Of a DNA stretch of 64,000 nucleotides, positions 23,580 through 35,560 are shown piece after piece (within the stretch, counting starts at the first letter, position 1; every line of letters starts with the position of its first letter). Under the pieces are notes generated by a model. It was not told the origin of the DNA, did not search any database, and was given only the letters and a program-made list of their open reading frames with translations. The stretch is from NCBI GenBank assembly GCA_022410635.1, contig JAJVDF010000230.1, positions 253,521 to 317,520 of the forward strand. Direction: 5' to 3'. The stretch comes from Tretioscincus oriximinensis (taxonomy: Eukaryota > Chordata > Lepidosauria > Squamata > Gymnophthalmidae). Made by a program: the position numbers and the translations under genes.

Positions 23580-24885
23580 GAAACAACAATATCTGAAAGT
23601 AGAGAAAGGAGAACAGTTTTTTCAGCCGAAGGCCAAGCTAAAGAGGTTTTATCTGTTTTATTGTTGCTAGGTACGGTTCATTTTTAACTTTGATAGAAAA
23701 CAGGCTAACTTAACTCATGGCTTACAAAAGAAAATGGCAGCAGCCAGGAGATGGGGACAACTCAGTGTTTGTAGCATTGATCATGGCCATTTTTTCTGGG
23801 GATTGCCACACCTTAATATCCATATGTTGGCCATTTGGAAAGTATGATGACCCGTACATGGAGATAACATTTTGTGGCACAATAAAATATGTTCATGGGA
23901 TATTCCTCCTGGAACTCTTAAAGTTGGACACATTTATTCTTCGCCTTTGAAGCATTTGGAACTACCATTCCCACCTCCAAAACTGGCACTGGTTTCATAT
24001 CTAATATGATGATGGCATGGGACAGTCTGTACCAATATTGACATCTTTTCCTAGATAGAAAATCTGTCCCAGTTTAAGATGCATTTCTAATCTCTATTCA
24101 GTTCACCCTGTCCAAGAATAATTACTATCATTACAAATATTACATTATTAATTATTTATTTAAGCTTAACTTCTTAAACAGGGAGCTTGGCATCCAGTTA
24201 AGGTTCCCACATAAAATCTAGGATAGATATTTGTATCTGTAGTGGCTTAGAAGGATGTTTTACCAGGTGCAGCTTTTAATGGCTGCTTCACCTAGGTGTG
24301 TGTGTGTCACATTTTCACACTTACATCCAGTGCACTTTAACCCAACTGGGAATTTGAACTTCTATCTCTTTAACGACAGTTCAAAACTGTGACCACTTAA
24401 GCTAATAGAAGATGACTAAATGATTGTCTGCATGGTAGGATCCAGTGAATCCCTTGATGGATAAAAGGACATGACATATACATATCTTGTGCCTCCTTCT
24501 GTTGCAAGATTCAGGCAAAGACTCCATAACCTTACATCCCCCCCCCAATACTTAAATATTCTACATAGAAAGTGACTCAAGTTAAGTTCTTACTGTCTCT
24601 TAGCATGATGACACAAGATTAAAAATAATCAGAATCATTCATTGGGATTAGCTGGCAATTTAGCAACCTGTGTTGTGGCCCAGATTAGACCACGATCTGT
24701 GGCTGTAGTTATTTTTGCCTTTCTGAATATAGCTTATGGATTTTGAATAGTATTTTGTGAGAAGGATAAAGATGTTAGTGAAGTTTATGAATATGCATAC
24801 ACACTCACATATATATTGGAAATTTTAAAGTACTTTATACAACATGCAACAAAATCCAATAAAAAACTGTAAACCAAGAACTAAC
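23580..24885. other. AT-rich DNA without identifiable features
   Basis: No repeat boundary is visible. The ORF at 23717-23950 is a chance-length frame without motifs. Short CA/TG runs occur near 24295-24310. Confidence 0.4.
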
Positions 24886-24889
24886 TGAT

Positions 24890-25705
24890 TAATTTGTACC
24901 ATTGATTAATTCTGGAATGCACTAGGAAAATTCTGAAATGCCAGCAGAAGGCTAGAATTAATATTGAGGCAAAGGAACTGGGGGAAATATCTAAAGATTA
25001 TTGATGCAGGAACGATCTTGACAGATATGATGAAAAATTAAATGAAATTGAAACAATGTATAAAGAATATTTGAAATAGAACAAATACAAGAAAACCTAC
25101 AGATTACCACTAAATTGGGATAATACTTGTTAGCACAATTGGCACATATAATTAAATAATATATTCCCAATAGTTGGCATACTGTGAGCATTGAGTGATT
25201 TCATATAGTTATGGCATTAATGCTCAAAGATGGAAGCATTTTGAAAACAAGTAAAAATAGAAACCAATGATATAGTAGGAAAACAAATAGGACTAATAGG
25301 TAGACACAGTACTTTATACTTTTTGACTGAGAGAGCACAATTTACATGAGCCTTAAAATAACATCAAATGTATGATAAAGTGATAGCCTGCACATGGGGG
25401 AACCAGGCATTAAAAGAAACAGTAAAGCTGAATGAAAAATAATGGTTGAATAAAGATGAGGACAATGCTTCAATTATTTCAGAGATAAGGGAGCGGTGGA
25501 AGGTACTATCCGATGTATTTATTCTTATGTTCTTATGTTCTTATGTTCTTTTTTGCTTTTTTGCTTTTTTATTTTTTATTTTCTTTTGGTAAACGTTCTT
25601 GTTAATGTTTTGTGTTTTTCTTATTTCTTATGACTTATTACATTTGTATATTATGTTAATGAAGTTATATTGTATATTTACATAAAATAAAAACCTGATA
25701 TCTGA
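24890..25705 (+). mobile_element. Decayed LINE-1-like ORF2 end and 3' UTR
   Basis: One broken frame reads a C-S-K-M-E-A-F-(stop)-K-Q-V-K-I-E stretch, which resembles the H-x-[WF]-W-x-C-x-x-[VI]-x-x-F-W pattern in the C-terminal region of LINE-1 ORF2. A further open piece around 25390-25530 follows. A T-rich untranslated stretch and an ATAAAATAAAAA signal close the element near 25690. Several stops mean it is inactive. Confidence 0.45.
25519..25551 (+). repeat. (TTCTTATG)n tandem repeat
   Basis: Four consecutive TTCTTATG units. The same octamer forms the terminal tandem repeat of CR1-type LINEs in this window (compare the end of the CR1 at 33010-33027), so a CR1 terminus may have inserted here. 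It lies inside the LINE-1-like region. Confidence 0.6.
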
Positions 25706-25709
25706 GAAC

Positions 25710-26690
25710 AATCTAATCACAGTGGATTAAATTCAGGGATATCTATCCTTTAAATGGCTGTTTAAGAGATAAAAACACTAAAGCAGCAAACTTGATCGAA
25801 AAGCAGAAGAACAGAAATTGTAGATAAAGTTCCTCAGTAACACAACCTCTCCTCTCTTTTATACCTAAATATTTCAAAAGAATCACATATACAAAGACAT
25901 AAACATATAAATCAACATGCAGCCATGTGAATTTGTTCATAGCCTCATATTCCAGCAAAATCTACACTCCCTCAATAAAGGAATGGTGTATAGGAGTTTA
26001 TCTCTAAAAATAGTATTTTATTAGCTGAAATAGTTAGTCATTGCAGCTCTATGCATATTACATTGAAATGGATGTGTTACTAACCTACCCCTCATTCTGG
26101 CTCTAATTTCAACATTTACTCTCACCATTCTTCTCTTCTCTCTTCTTTTTTTCTTTTTGAACTAGATTTATAGTGCACTACTCTTCGAACAGAGAATACC
26201 ATTGAAAAAAAATGGTACTTTGAATACAATCAGATAGAAGTGTGTCCAGTTCATTGGACATGTGTACGAGAAGATATTTCTCTCTTCACTGAATTTGCAG
26301 ATATCCTTGAAGCATCTGTTGGCCTGTCCAGAAAATAGGTGTTCAAAGGCTTGTTTTTTGATATAAAGCTGCTGACAAATTTACCTTGAACAGTTTGACA
26401 GTCTAAGTATATGAAGAATTAACTCTGCCAAATTCCCTTTCGATAGTCTGGCCTTTTTATTTCAAAGGAGCAAATGCTTCATTGTAATTATAGCTTCATG
26501 GGAGCATGTATGTCCCAGAGCAACATTGAAATTGTCACATTACATCAGCCCTTGCAAAAGGAATGTGATGGTTTTTGGGAGGATTTAAGTTTCTTTCCAA
26601 GGCACAAAAGTGCAGAAGGAAAAATGTTTTGAGTTTGCTTCTTATGTCCCAAACTGAAACTTCATTGCACCTTTATATGTGATCATGCTG
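25710..26690. other. AT-rich DNA without identifiable features
   Basis: No gene or clear repeat was seen apart from a pyrimidine-rich patch near 26128-26158. Confidence 0.4.
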
Positions 26691-26696
26691 TGCTTG

Positions 26697-27050
26697 TGTA
26701 GAAGAAGAAGAAGAAAAAGAAGAAAAAGAAGAAAAGAAGTAGTAGTAGAAGAAGAACTGGGTTCTTATACCCCGCTTTTCTCACCTTTCAAAGAGATTCA
26801 AAGCGGCTTACAAGGGTATTCTGCCCAAAGGCTGACATTCTATCTTCCCCACCAGGCTGTGGTGGTTCCCATGTATCTACTTACAGTCAGTTGCAATTTC
26901 TTGCAATTCATGATTTCAAATAGCTGGGTTGGCTAGTGCTACAGGCTAGTAGAAGGTGCTGACCCCTCCCCACAGCCAACACAGGGCCTCGAAACCCGAT
27001 CTCCCAGATTAGAGACAGTTTCCTAAGTGACTGAGCCATTTGTGCTCAGA
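26697..27050 (-). mobile_element. tRNA-derived SINE, near full length, with GAA tail
   Basis: On the minus strand the head reads AAATGGCTCAGTCACTTAGG (A-box-like) and later GATCGGGTTTCGAGGCCC (B-box-like). The 3' end TTTGAAAGGTGAGAAAAGCG then GGGTATAAGAACC is Sauria-type. It ends in an imperfect (TTC)n tail, seen as (GAA)n at 26698-26757 on the plus strand. A second copy lies at 35270-35560. Confidence 0.8.
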
Positions 27051-27296
27051 GAGGACCTGTAAGCAAGACAACGTAGCATTGGAGCTTTCAAATCTCTTGT
27101 CAAGACCAAGTTAGGCTGCTTCCCCATTATACGTTTACAATCACTATTTTTTTGTCTGGGAAAACACATTCGCAAGTAACATCAAATGCCTCATAAGTCA
27201 TTGCTGTGCTTATTTTACCACAATTCCCAACGTTCTTTTGAGCCAAGAGCCATTGAAATTTTTACAGCTGGACTTGAAGTGTCACAAAATTTACCA

Positions 27297-27366
27297 CAAA
27301 AGTTTATGCTACCCAATTTTCTCTTGTCAGTCTCAAAGTGCTACTAGCCCCTTTGCAAGATTTACC
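27297..27366 (-). repeat. Monomer of the GCATCTGAAGAAGT repeat family
   Basis: AAGTTTATGCTACCCA, then AGTCTCAAAGTGCTACTAGC, then CCCTTTGC matches the right arm of the palindrome at 63401-63486 (AAGCTTATGCCAACC ... AGTCTCAAAGTGCTGCTAGC). It is a single arm only. Confidence 0.65.
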
Positions 27367-27369
27367 ATG

Positions 27370-28690
27370 TTTATGTTAAAAAGTCCCCACTAAGCTATCA
27401 CACAAAATGGGTTGGGTGGAAAACCTGAGACCATCTGGGCCTTTTTAGCAAGTGGATCGCTGAACATATGCAGTCCAATGGGGTGAATTCAGCATGATGT
27501 AAGTTCCATTTCAATAACAATCTTCACTGGTGATGTAGCCTGAGATCGTAAGGGTAGCCAACTACAGTAAAGTACCTTCTACTTACACAGAAGCACACCC
27601 ACTTATGGAGACTATGATTTACTACTCCAAAACATCTAATATGTATATATGAGACAGAGAGAGTTTTTTGGTTGGGAGTTTCAGCATCTACTATATGATA
27701 TTTTCAATACGATTGTAGCTTCATAAGGAGTACTCTATGGTGTAGTCTATCTCAGCATTGACATACTAAGAGCAGATTCTAACACTAATAGGAAGCAGCC
27801 ATTAAAATGTGAAAATGAACCAGGCTAATATTTGGTGAAGGTCTTGATGTTATGAAAAGACATCAAGAGAAATCAATTGAGAATAGAACTATAAGGGAAG
27901 AAATAAATATTTAAATTACTAATTGCTTCTTAGATGAATTGATCTTAGCTAACAAATGTTCTTATCAAACAGATTAACTTTTCTTTTTGTGGGCTTGCTC
28001 TGCTCTGGGAGAAGCAGGAAAAGCACATTGCATAGTCAACTCTTTGCTGAAAACTACATTTCTAATGCACAACAGCTCAAAACTTTCAAAACCACATATC
28101 AGGCAGTTTAGGAAGCACCTGTTTCATTAGTTACCTTTTCAGAAAAAAATCATGCAACTTTTAGACTGAAGATTGTAGTGTGTGAAAATATATGAATAGT
28201 CACTGTCCCAGAATTCTGTGCCTTCCAAGCAAGGGTCAGCTATAATAATAGTAGGGCATCTGCAGCCTTAAGGCAAGCATTCAAGTGAACAAGGTGTTTA
28301 TATTTGCAGAACTCTTCCCATGAGACTAAGGACCCTCCCCCCCCTACACACACAAACACAGAAGGTCACTCTCCACTTCTTAATGTTCCTATAGCAAAAG
28401 CAGTGGGTAGACCATGTGTGTAAATAACTGGTTGATTCTCAGAGCAAATACAAAAGCCCAGTGTACAGTTCCCCCAGAGGCTATACCTTGCCTCCTCTCT
28501 GCTTTCCCCCTTGCCTTCATTTAAGAGTTTACTACTGTGTCTTGTTTGTCCCAAATGGTGGCAAATAATTGTTCCAAAGGAGTTCCTTCAAATCTAGTAT
28601 AGCCTTATTGCAAAGACCTAAAAACATTAGCAAAAAGTAATGAGGAAGGAAGGGCATTAGGCACTTATAGGTATCAGTGTCTATATCACT
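27370..28690. other. Intergenic DNA without identifiable features
   Basis: A short C-run near 28337-28344 and a CA-rich patch follow no pattern. The minus-strand ORF 28366-28554 shows no domain. Confidence 0.4.
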
Positions 28691-28699
28691 GAAGATGTC

Positions 28700-28900
28700 T
28701 ACTAGCCCAAATCATATTGGCCTTAGAGAAATCCAGGTACGGCAAATATCCCTCAGTTGTAGTGACATGAGGAAGGTCGGGGTACACGTGCTAAGTGTGT
28801 TTCAACAGTCCTTCCACAATAAATGCCATTTATCCCAGAATAAATTATTGCTGGGATAATCAGGCATAATTGTGGAGAACCTCTGAAATCTCACAGCCAA
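28700..28900 (+). repeat. Anonymous dispersed repeat, plus copy
   Basis: It matches the reverse complement of 37205-37400. Shared blocks are TGAGGAAGTC-CGGG, ACAYGTGCTAAG, AATAAATRC, TCCCAGAWTAA, ATTGCT-RGATA and TGGAGAACC. The family is unknown and both copies are strongly diverged. Confidence 0.55.
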
Positions 28901-28904
28901 CCTC

Positions 28905-29360
28905 CGCCATCTTGTAGCCATCCCCCTTCCTCTCCCATGTGAACATTATTAGTGTGAGAGACAGGAGGGGAGAGATGACAGGAGGAAGCGCAGCCTCCTT
29001 GCTTTGCCAGGGAAATCTGCCCACCTTTTCCTAAGCCCAGGCTATCCTCTGCCTGCTTTCAGGGGCTGCTGACTGGAGATCGGCTCTGCGAAGTGATGAG
29101 CAGGACGTCATCATTGTNAAATGGTTCGGTGGAGGAGGAGGTGGGGAAATTGACAGGATGTCTGTCAATGTTCCCCTTCATTTCGCCGAGCTGATCTCCC
29201 CAAAAGGACACAGCCGAAGTAAAGCGGCAAAGCCGGCTGCGTGCCACGAGAAGCCTTTTCTTAAGCCCAGCCAGCCCTCCACCTGCTTTTGGGGGCTGCT
29301 GCCTGGAGATCAGGACATCTGTCAATGCTGCTCGTCATTTCACCAAGCTGATTATTTTCT
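28905..29360. other. GC-rich, CpG-containing block with an internal duplication
   Basis: About 65 bases at 29028-29093 recur, diverged, at 29259-29322 (shared CTAAGCCCAG / CTTAAGCCCAG, then CCTGCTTT, GGGGCTGCTG, CTGGAGATC). About 44 bases at 29152-29195 recur at 29310-29353 (ATCTGTCAATG / GTCTGTCAATG, TCATTTC-CC-AGCTGAT). A GACGTCATCAT motif at about 29104 resembles a CRE/ATF site. Overlapping ORFs on both strands show no recognisable domain. It could be an unrecognised repeat or an old CpG-rich regulatory block. Confidence 0.45.
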
Positions 29361-29364
29361 TGAT

Positions 29365-30495
29365 GGAGAAATTAACTGGATGCTAGCTGGATTTACCCTC
29401 AATACTAATTCTTTCCTTCTTTCTTCTTTTCCAAAAAGTTTTCTCCCCAAATAAGAAATATTGTAATGATTACAGTGAAATGTCAAAATCTCAATTATCT
29501 TGAAGAGGTTGAAAAAACATTGCTGGGGAAACAAAACTTAGTTTCTTTGTGGTAATGTAACAAAGTTACTTGTTGTTTCCCAACTAACAATTACAATGTA
29601 GGATGATCAAGATAAGATGTCCATTAGGAACAATTGGCTTGATCTTCTACTAAGTATTTAGTAACATGATAGCTAAATAACTTATGATTACACTATGGGC
29701 AAAATAAGTTCCTATCTTTTCCTCTTCATGAAGCAATAGATGCAATAGTTCACTGGGATAGACAACAGTTTTGTCCTTTGTGCTTGTTGATTTATACAGG
29801 AGCACAATAGTGTAAAAGAGTAGAGAGTGTTAAATTGTGTGGGCCAATTCAGAAACTCCAGTTAGAGAGGAGTTTCAAATGAGTACGGGGAAGGGGGGGG
29901 AAAGCTACTTACAATGCAAGCACATGCTTGAACAATTATTCATCATCATCATCATCATCATCATTATTATTGTTTCCTTTAGTGAGAAGTGAAAGTGGAT
30001 TTTATTCTACTGCAGAGTCAAAACAGAAGGTAAAGCTGGTGTGTAACTAGACTAGACCCTTTAAAAAGTGGTGAAATAAATGCATTTTTGTACAAGATTT
30101 CTAACTTCAGATAAATCAAACTTTAACCTCAAATGTCTAATGTTTAATTCTCAAACTGTCTCCCTTACAGATTTCTTGAATTCCAGGGCTAGCAAAGGTA
30201 TTAGCTTGTTTTACATCATGTATTTCAAACAAACAAGCTCACAACAAAACAAAAGTAGGATTGCATTCCAGAGCAGTTGTTTCTGTGTTACTTTTACATC
30301 TGAACCTGTCTGACAGCCTGGAGAAGAGGACTTATTCTGAGTCAAATAAATTCATAAAATCTTAAAGATATATATGGGAATCACTTTCCTCAGTGTTCTC
30401 TGCTTTGAAGAGGGACCTTTCTATGTAGAAATTATATGTATTAAAATTCCTTATTCAATTATTTTCCGCACCCCATCCTTTCTAGTTTTTTTTAA
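29365..30495. other. AT-rich DNA with a short ATC/ATT microsatellite
   Basis: The trinucleotide run (ATC)n shading into (ATT)n lies at 29938-29970. A G-run sits near 29893-29900. No gene or transposon was recognised. Confidence 0.5.
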
Positions 30496-30496
30496 A

Positions 30497-30596
<100 letters not shown>

Positions 30597-30844
30597 CCAT
30601 GCAAGACATGCAATGAATTATCAAAGGAGTTAGCATCCATCATAATCCACATAATCCCAATGTAGAAAAGGTCTTGGTATACATTTAAATCAAGGAAAGT
30701 CAAGAAAGTAATCAATAGGAAAGCAGGGAATACAATGGGCCAAAAGAATGGGGGTTGAGGTTTTAAGAGGATTGAAGCTTACATTTGTCTTTCTGGTCTG
30801 TGTTGCTAATTGCCCCCCTGTGACCTTTGCTCTGCCTTTTTTTA

Positions 30845-31065
30845 CAATCATAGAGGAGGGGAAGAGTAGACCTTTTTCAGACCATAAGGATTTCAAAGTG
30901 GATTACATAACTTTTTGTACTTTTCTTCACAACAGGCACCTTGTGAAGTAAGTGTGGCTGCGGAAACTCCAAATAACTGCAACTGGTCCAAGCTTACCCA
31001 GCAAGCTCCGTGTATGATTGAGGAACTGAACAGAGAGACCACTGGTTAAAAATCTGACATTCTAA
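30845..31065 (-). mobile_element. Decayed Sauria-type SINE
   Basis: Plus-strand blocks in reverse order are GATTTCAAAGTGGATTACAT, TCTTCACAACAGGCACCTTG, GTGAAGTAAGTGTGGCTG, ACTCCAAATAACTGCAACTG and AGCTTACCCAGCAAGC. These are the reverse complement of the standard SINE body (GCTTGCTGGGT ... CAGTTAC-GTT-TTTGGAG ... CCTCACAAGGTGTTGTTGTGAAGA). Confidence 0.75.
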
Positions 31066-31069
31066 TTGC

Positions 31070-32455
31070 AAAACCAGATTCTATTGTAGCAAAAAAAAAG
31101 TAAAAAAAAAAGCTGAAAGAGAGATATAATGGTGAAAGTGATTGCTGAGTGCCTGCATAAAGAGTAATAATTACAAACAATTAGTTTTTATTTATGTCAT
31201 TACTGTTGTATCTATTCAAATCATTGCCAGTCCGGTTGTTGATAACAAGAGAAGGAAGAGGTATCGTCCTACTGTAAAATCTGATTTTACCCAAACTACC
31301 GGGAACTGAACCTTTCCTAATACCTAAATGCGTTTGGATCCAAGAGCAATTAGTACGCATGCATTTTTCACTTGGTGACTCAACTTTGTAGTTCAAGAGT
31401 GAAAGGGAAAAAACTCAAAATAATAAAACACTTCTATAAAAGTCAGCAACAATTGTTTTGTAATGACTAAAAGTTACCACAGATGTGGTAATCTTAACAC
31501 CTCCTTAGGCGCACCATAAAAAGTGACCTTTATGTAGGAGTGAACCGGCATGTTTTCAGACATGAGGGGGGAACCATGAACAAAGGATCGTTCAAACAGC
31601 TGAAGCCTTTCTCTTGTTAACTTACAATGACATCATCTGCTTGCACAAAGTGAAGAAAAAGATTTTGCCTGCAATGAGGAAATGGGCACCTTCTTTGCAC
31701 AACCTGAAATCTTTAAGTTATGCACAAATTTGGTTTCTGTAACCCATTTTAAAAGCAATCTAATCAGGGGTAGGGCTACCTCAGTTATCAGATCACAAAA
31801 TTGGAAAGAAGACAGGAAGATTAAAAACTAGGGCAAAAGAAGGACTGAAACTTTTAAAAGAAGCTGAAGCTCATGGAAGTTCTAGTCCCCTTAAAGAACC
31901 CGTCCAAAAAATATGGACAAGGTATCAAAATATGGATATGTGCTGCTAAATATTGACATTTGTTAATCCTGGGGCCACCATATATGAAACTCTTAAGTGG
32001 AAGTGCAGTGAGTTGATAGGGTGATTATAGAGGCCAGGCCAGGCCAGATGAGAGAGACTCTGGCTGTTTCCCAACTTGGGGTAGGTGGGAAATTAGGGTG
32101 AAATCTGTATTGATCAGCACTGGCCTAACTCATTTTTCATTTACTCCAAATGGAAAATGGGGTGAGGACAATCCGATCTGACAGCAACACAAGAATTCCC
32201 TCATAGCAACTGTAGAGAAATGAAATTTGTATTAATCCTGCACTGACAGTGTTTTGCCCATAGTAAAAATGCCCAGTGGGTCACTCTGAAACACATTGGG
32301 GTGGACTGCTGGAAGGGGCAGGGGTGAAATTCTCCCCCTAGCTAATGGCCAAGGGGGGGGGGAGGTCCTGAGAGGGCTGGCTGTTTCCAGGCATTTTACC
32401 TCCTACTCTGCCCTCACCTCTGATCAGACAACAGCTATCCGATCTGACCAAAAGA
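31070..32455. other. Intergenic DNA without identifiable features
   Basis: The motif TCCGATCTGAC occurs twice (near 32171 and 32427) in a GC-richer stretch that contains a G9-type run near 32353; this may be an unrecognised repeat. The rest is AT-rich with no coding signal. Confidence 0.35.
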
Positions 32456-32459
32456 TGGT

Positions 32460-33027
32460 CAGTTGATGATCAAGGGGCTACAGCACCTACCTTATGAAAT
32501 CTGGCTGCAACATCTGGGCATCTTCAGCCTCGAAAGACAGAGTTTGCGAGTGATCTGATTGAAGTGAATAAACTCATGCATGGGATGAATAAGGTGAATA
32601 GAGAAAAATTGTTTTCTCTATCACATACACTAGGACCAGGGGGCATTTTTTGAAGCTGATGGGCAGAAGGTGATGGCAGAAAAGGGAAAGTATTTTTTCA
32701 CCCAGAGGGTTATCGGCCTTTGGAATTTACTTCCAGAAGAGATGGTGGNAGCTAGCAGCCTGGATAGCTTTAAGACAGTATTAGACAAATTCATGGAAGC
32801 CAAGGGTATAAACAGCTACTAGAATGGATGTCTGGATGCTGACTCCGAGATGGAGCAACAGGCAATATTCCAGAAATGCCTTTTGCAGGGCATCGAGAAT
32901 AGTTGAAGATTTTGTCTTCTTCTGTTCAGACTGCCCGGGTGCAATGTGGTGGGCCACGGTGTGAGACAGAATGCTGGACTACATGGGCTCTGGCCCGATT
33001 CAGCAGGGCTCCTCTTATGTTCTTATG
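32460..33027 (+). mobile_element. CR1 LINE 3' end
   Basis: Frame fragments read LFSLSHTLGPGG, then YFFTQRVIGLWNLLPEEMV, then SSLDSFKTVLDKFMEA, the conserved C-terminus of CR1 ORF2. These are followed by the 3' UTR frame GVRQNAGLHGLWPDSAG and the terminal CTCTTATGTTCTTATG. Stops and a frameshift show it is dead. It ends directly at the palindromic MITE at 33028. Confidence 0.85.
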
Positions 33028-33215
33028 AACCCAAAACCACTGTGGATCTTTTGCCATTGCTGCTGGCTTTTGTCGGCAGTTTGATTTTCCCAGTGCTGCT
33101 TCAGTGTGGAAAACTCAAACTGCTGTCAAAAGCCAGCAGCAGGAACAACAGGCAATCTGCAAGCATCTTCCCTGCCACCATGGTTCCTGATCCCTGGGAG
33201 TGGTTCTGGGTTAGG
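33028..33215. mobile_element. Palindromic MITE abutting the CR1 terminus
   Basis: The outer ends AACCCAAAACCACTGTGG and GGGAGTGGTTCTGGGTT are inverted. Inside, about 41-bp imperfect arms (about 33049-33090 and 33112-33157) include GCTGCTGGCTTTTG / CAAAAGCCAGCAGC and CAGTTTGA / TCAAACTG around a short loop. No coding frame fits this structure. Target duplication is unclear. Confidence 0.6.
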
Positions 33216-33219
33216 TAGG

Positions 33220-34025
33220 ACCCAGAATACCTTCTAGGACTTGCCCACTTCCCTCACCGCTTCCTTTCACTCCTCACCTGTCCTGTGGGCCCACTAAAAC
33301 CAGGGCAAACCAGGGTTGGGGAGGAGGGAGAACAGCTCTCTGAACCATTTCTTTCCCACCAGACTGGATGGGATCTTTAGTTTCCAGTGTGACTGTACTG
33401 TGCAGAAGTGGAGGATGAATATCAGTCAATGATAATACAGAATAGGCTTCAGATTGGTTAATAGCTTTGTATTGAAGCAGGCAGTGACAAACCTCTTTCA
33501 TACCATTGCCAAATAAAAAAATCATTGTAACAGCCATGAGGCCAGCTAGAAATCAAGCTGTTAATGCCCAATAATAACAACAATAACAACTAGACAGGAA
33601 AACAATTCTTTTTTCACTTGACATCTTTTGAGGGTTCAGAAAGGCAAAGGTGTGAACAGAATTATTCAGCTGTCATGAAAACAAAATTAGTCAAGTCTAT
33701 GGCAGAAAGCCTATTTAATCCTTAAATAAAAGACTCTGACGATAAAGAATAAAGTGTTTAATGATTAGCAATGTAAGGTAATTGTTACTTGGCTTATGGT
33801 GTTACCATTTTTCAAAAATAATATTTTATACTTTTTTCCTTTGCGAATTGCAGTGTATATATATATTACCACAGGGCAGATGTGATTGTTTTATTCAGAT
33901 TAAATACCAGTTTACAGAAGAGCTTTTTCATGTGTGAGAAATCAACTAATTGATGTACCTTATAGGATTGTTGAGAAATGAATCGAGAAAAGAATATCTC
34001 TTGAGTTCTTTGGGAAAAGAGTGCT
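33220..34025. other. AT-rich DNA without identifiable features
   Basis: Past a short GC-richer shoulder (33220-33380), no features are visible. Confidence 0.4.
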
Positions 34026-34030
34026 ATAAG

Positions 34031-34096
34031 GTGGATAGATTGATCGGTCGATAGGTTGGTTGGTTGATTGATAGATCGATCAATTGATCGATAGAT
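34031..34096 (+). repeat. Degenerate GATA/GATT/GATC tetranucleotide tract
   Basis: About 65 bases of imperfect 4-bp periodicity (GATTGATCGGTCGATAGG and similar). The GATC-rich centre is partly self-complementary. It is too degenerate to call a young microsatellite. Confidence 0.7.
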
Positions 34097-34229
34097 TCCT
34101 GGTAGTGAACAGACTGCTTTGGTATCAGCTTCAACACTGTCAGCAGTTGTCAGGAGGGTCGTAGCATAAGAGAATATACCTTTGTGTTTAGTATATAGAA
34201 TTGGCTCATATAAAGTTGCGTATAGTTGA

Positions 34230-34500
34230 ATTGTAGCTGTACTTGGGGAAAGGTCCGGGCAGGTGGGCCAGGGTTTTGGAGGAAAATGTATTTTGCAAAT
34301 ATTGTAATTAGTTGCATGATTTTAAGCAGGAAACTGGTTGGTAGTGATTGGCTAGGCATGTGTATATAAGGAACAGCCCTTAATGAGGGTTTCACTGCAG
34401 ACCAAACTAAGAGCCAATTCAGAGCTGAATACATCACTTTCAGAGCTAAATCACTCATCTGACTGGTACTTTCAGTAACAGGGGCTCACAGCTAGTGTAT
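34230..34500 (+). promoter_or_regulatory. Promoter-like or LTR-like block with ATTGG and TATATAAG
   Basis: GATTGGCTA (34346-34354, an inverted CCAAT box) is followed by TATATAAG at 34363-34370. Downstream is CAGACCAAACTAAG and other sequence that could be the start of a transcript. The arrangement resembles LTR promoters. No TG...CA boundaries, primer-binding site or second copy were found, so it may be coincidental. Confidence 0.25.
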
Positions 34501-34504
34501 CTAT

Positions 34505-35265
34505 CCAAATTCCAGCCCTGAGATCAGGAGAATGGACAAGGAGACAAGTGAATGAGTGGCATTTTCTTGCCATTGCTTGCCTGGGCTGCTGGCAGTCACT
34601 GAGACATGTGCACAAGTATCAGTTATCATCTGCTTACATCATAGTCCCTACATCAGAGGCTGAGATGGAAGAGAGAGAAATATAGAAGCATTGCAAGAGA
34701 AGCAATAATATGAATATAAAGCCATTACTCTAAAGAGCCATGTCTCTTTATTTTATGTTTTCTGCTTTTGCACTAAAATTGGTCAGGATGTTGTTACTAA
34801 ATTAGGAGCATGTTGGAGCATGCCACGGCCTTTCCTCAACATAAATCAAAAACAAGGATGACGAAATACTTAAAAGGGTTTGTAATTTAAATAATCCTTA
34901 CTGAAAGCAGATCACACTGAAGTTCAGTAGATTTAAAAAAACACTATGTACTTTCATGAACTATACTTTCTATATTTTCTGGAATATTGTTAGATCAACA
35001 AAACATGCTGTTGAATGGACCCCCTAAGGACTGGATTGTCAAGGGAACCTCAGAATCCAAGCCTATGCAAACACCTTGAATATGTCTACATATGGGACCT
35101 TACTCTAAGAAGAACTGTAAACAAGGAGATATCAAACAGTGTTTAAACCAGCATTTTCAACAATGTGTTTACTGTTTAATTCACAATTACTAGGGTCAAT
35201 TTACAACACATTTTTAATACACTTTGGCTACAGGCACACAGGGGTTTCATACCACGTGGTATTGA
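34505..35265. other. AT-rich DNA without identifiable features
   Basis: No gene, repeat boundary or tandem array is seen before the SINE begins. Confidence 0.4.
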
Positions 35266-35269
35266 AATG

Positions 35270-35560
35270 CAGACATGAATGGCTCAGTCGCTTAGGAAAC
35301 AGTCTCTCATCTGGGAGATCGAGTTTCAAAGCCCTGTGTCAGATGTGGGTAGGGGTGAGCAGCTTCCATTAGCCTGTAATTCCAGCCAACTCCGCTATTC
35401 AAAAGCATGAATTGCAAGAAATAACAACTGACTGCAAGTAGATATATGGGAACTACCACAGCCTGGTGGGGAACATAGAATATCAGCCTTTGAGCAAAAT
35501 ACTCTTGTAAGCTGCTTTGAGTTCCTTTGAAAGGTGAGAAAAGTGGGGTATAAGAACCTA
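35270..35560 (+). mobile_element. tRNA-derived SINE, near full length
   Basis: The head is GAATGGCTCAGTCGCTTAGG (A-box-like), followed by GGAGATCGAGTTTCAAAGCC (B-box-like). The body matches the minus-strand copy at 26697-27050 through CTACCACAGCCTGGTGGGGA. The 3' end is TGTAAGCTGCTTTGAGTTCC then AGAAAAGTGGGGTATAAGAA, the Sauria-type LINE-derived tail. Its terminal CTT repeat leads straight into the large pyrimidine array. Confidence 0.85.

Noticed and set aside
35270..35340. tRNA gene
   Set aside because: The A-box and B-box-like motifs belong to a SINE head. No complete cloverleaf with acceptor stem is apparent, and a second SINE copy has the same head.
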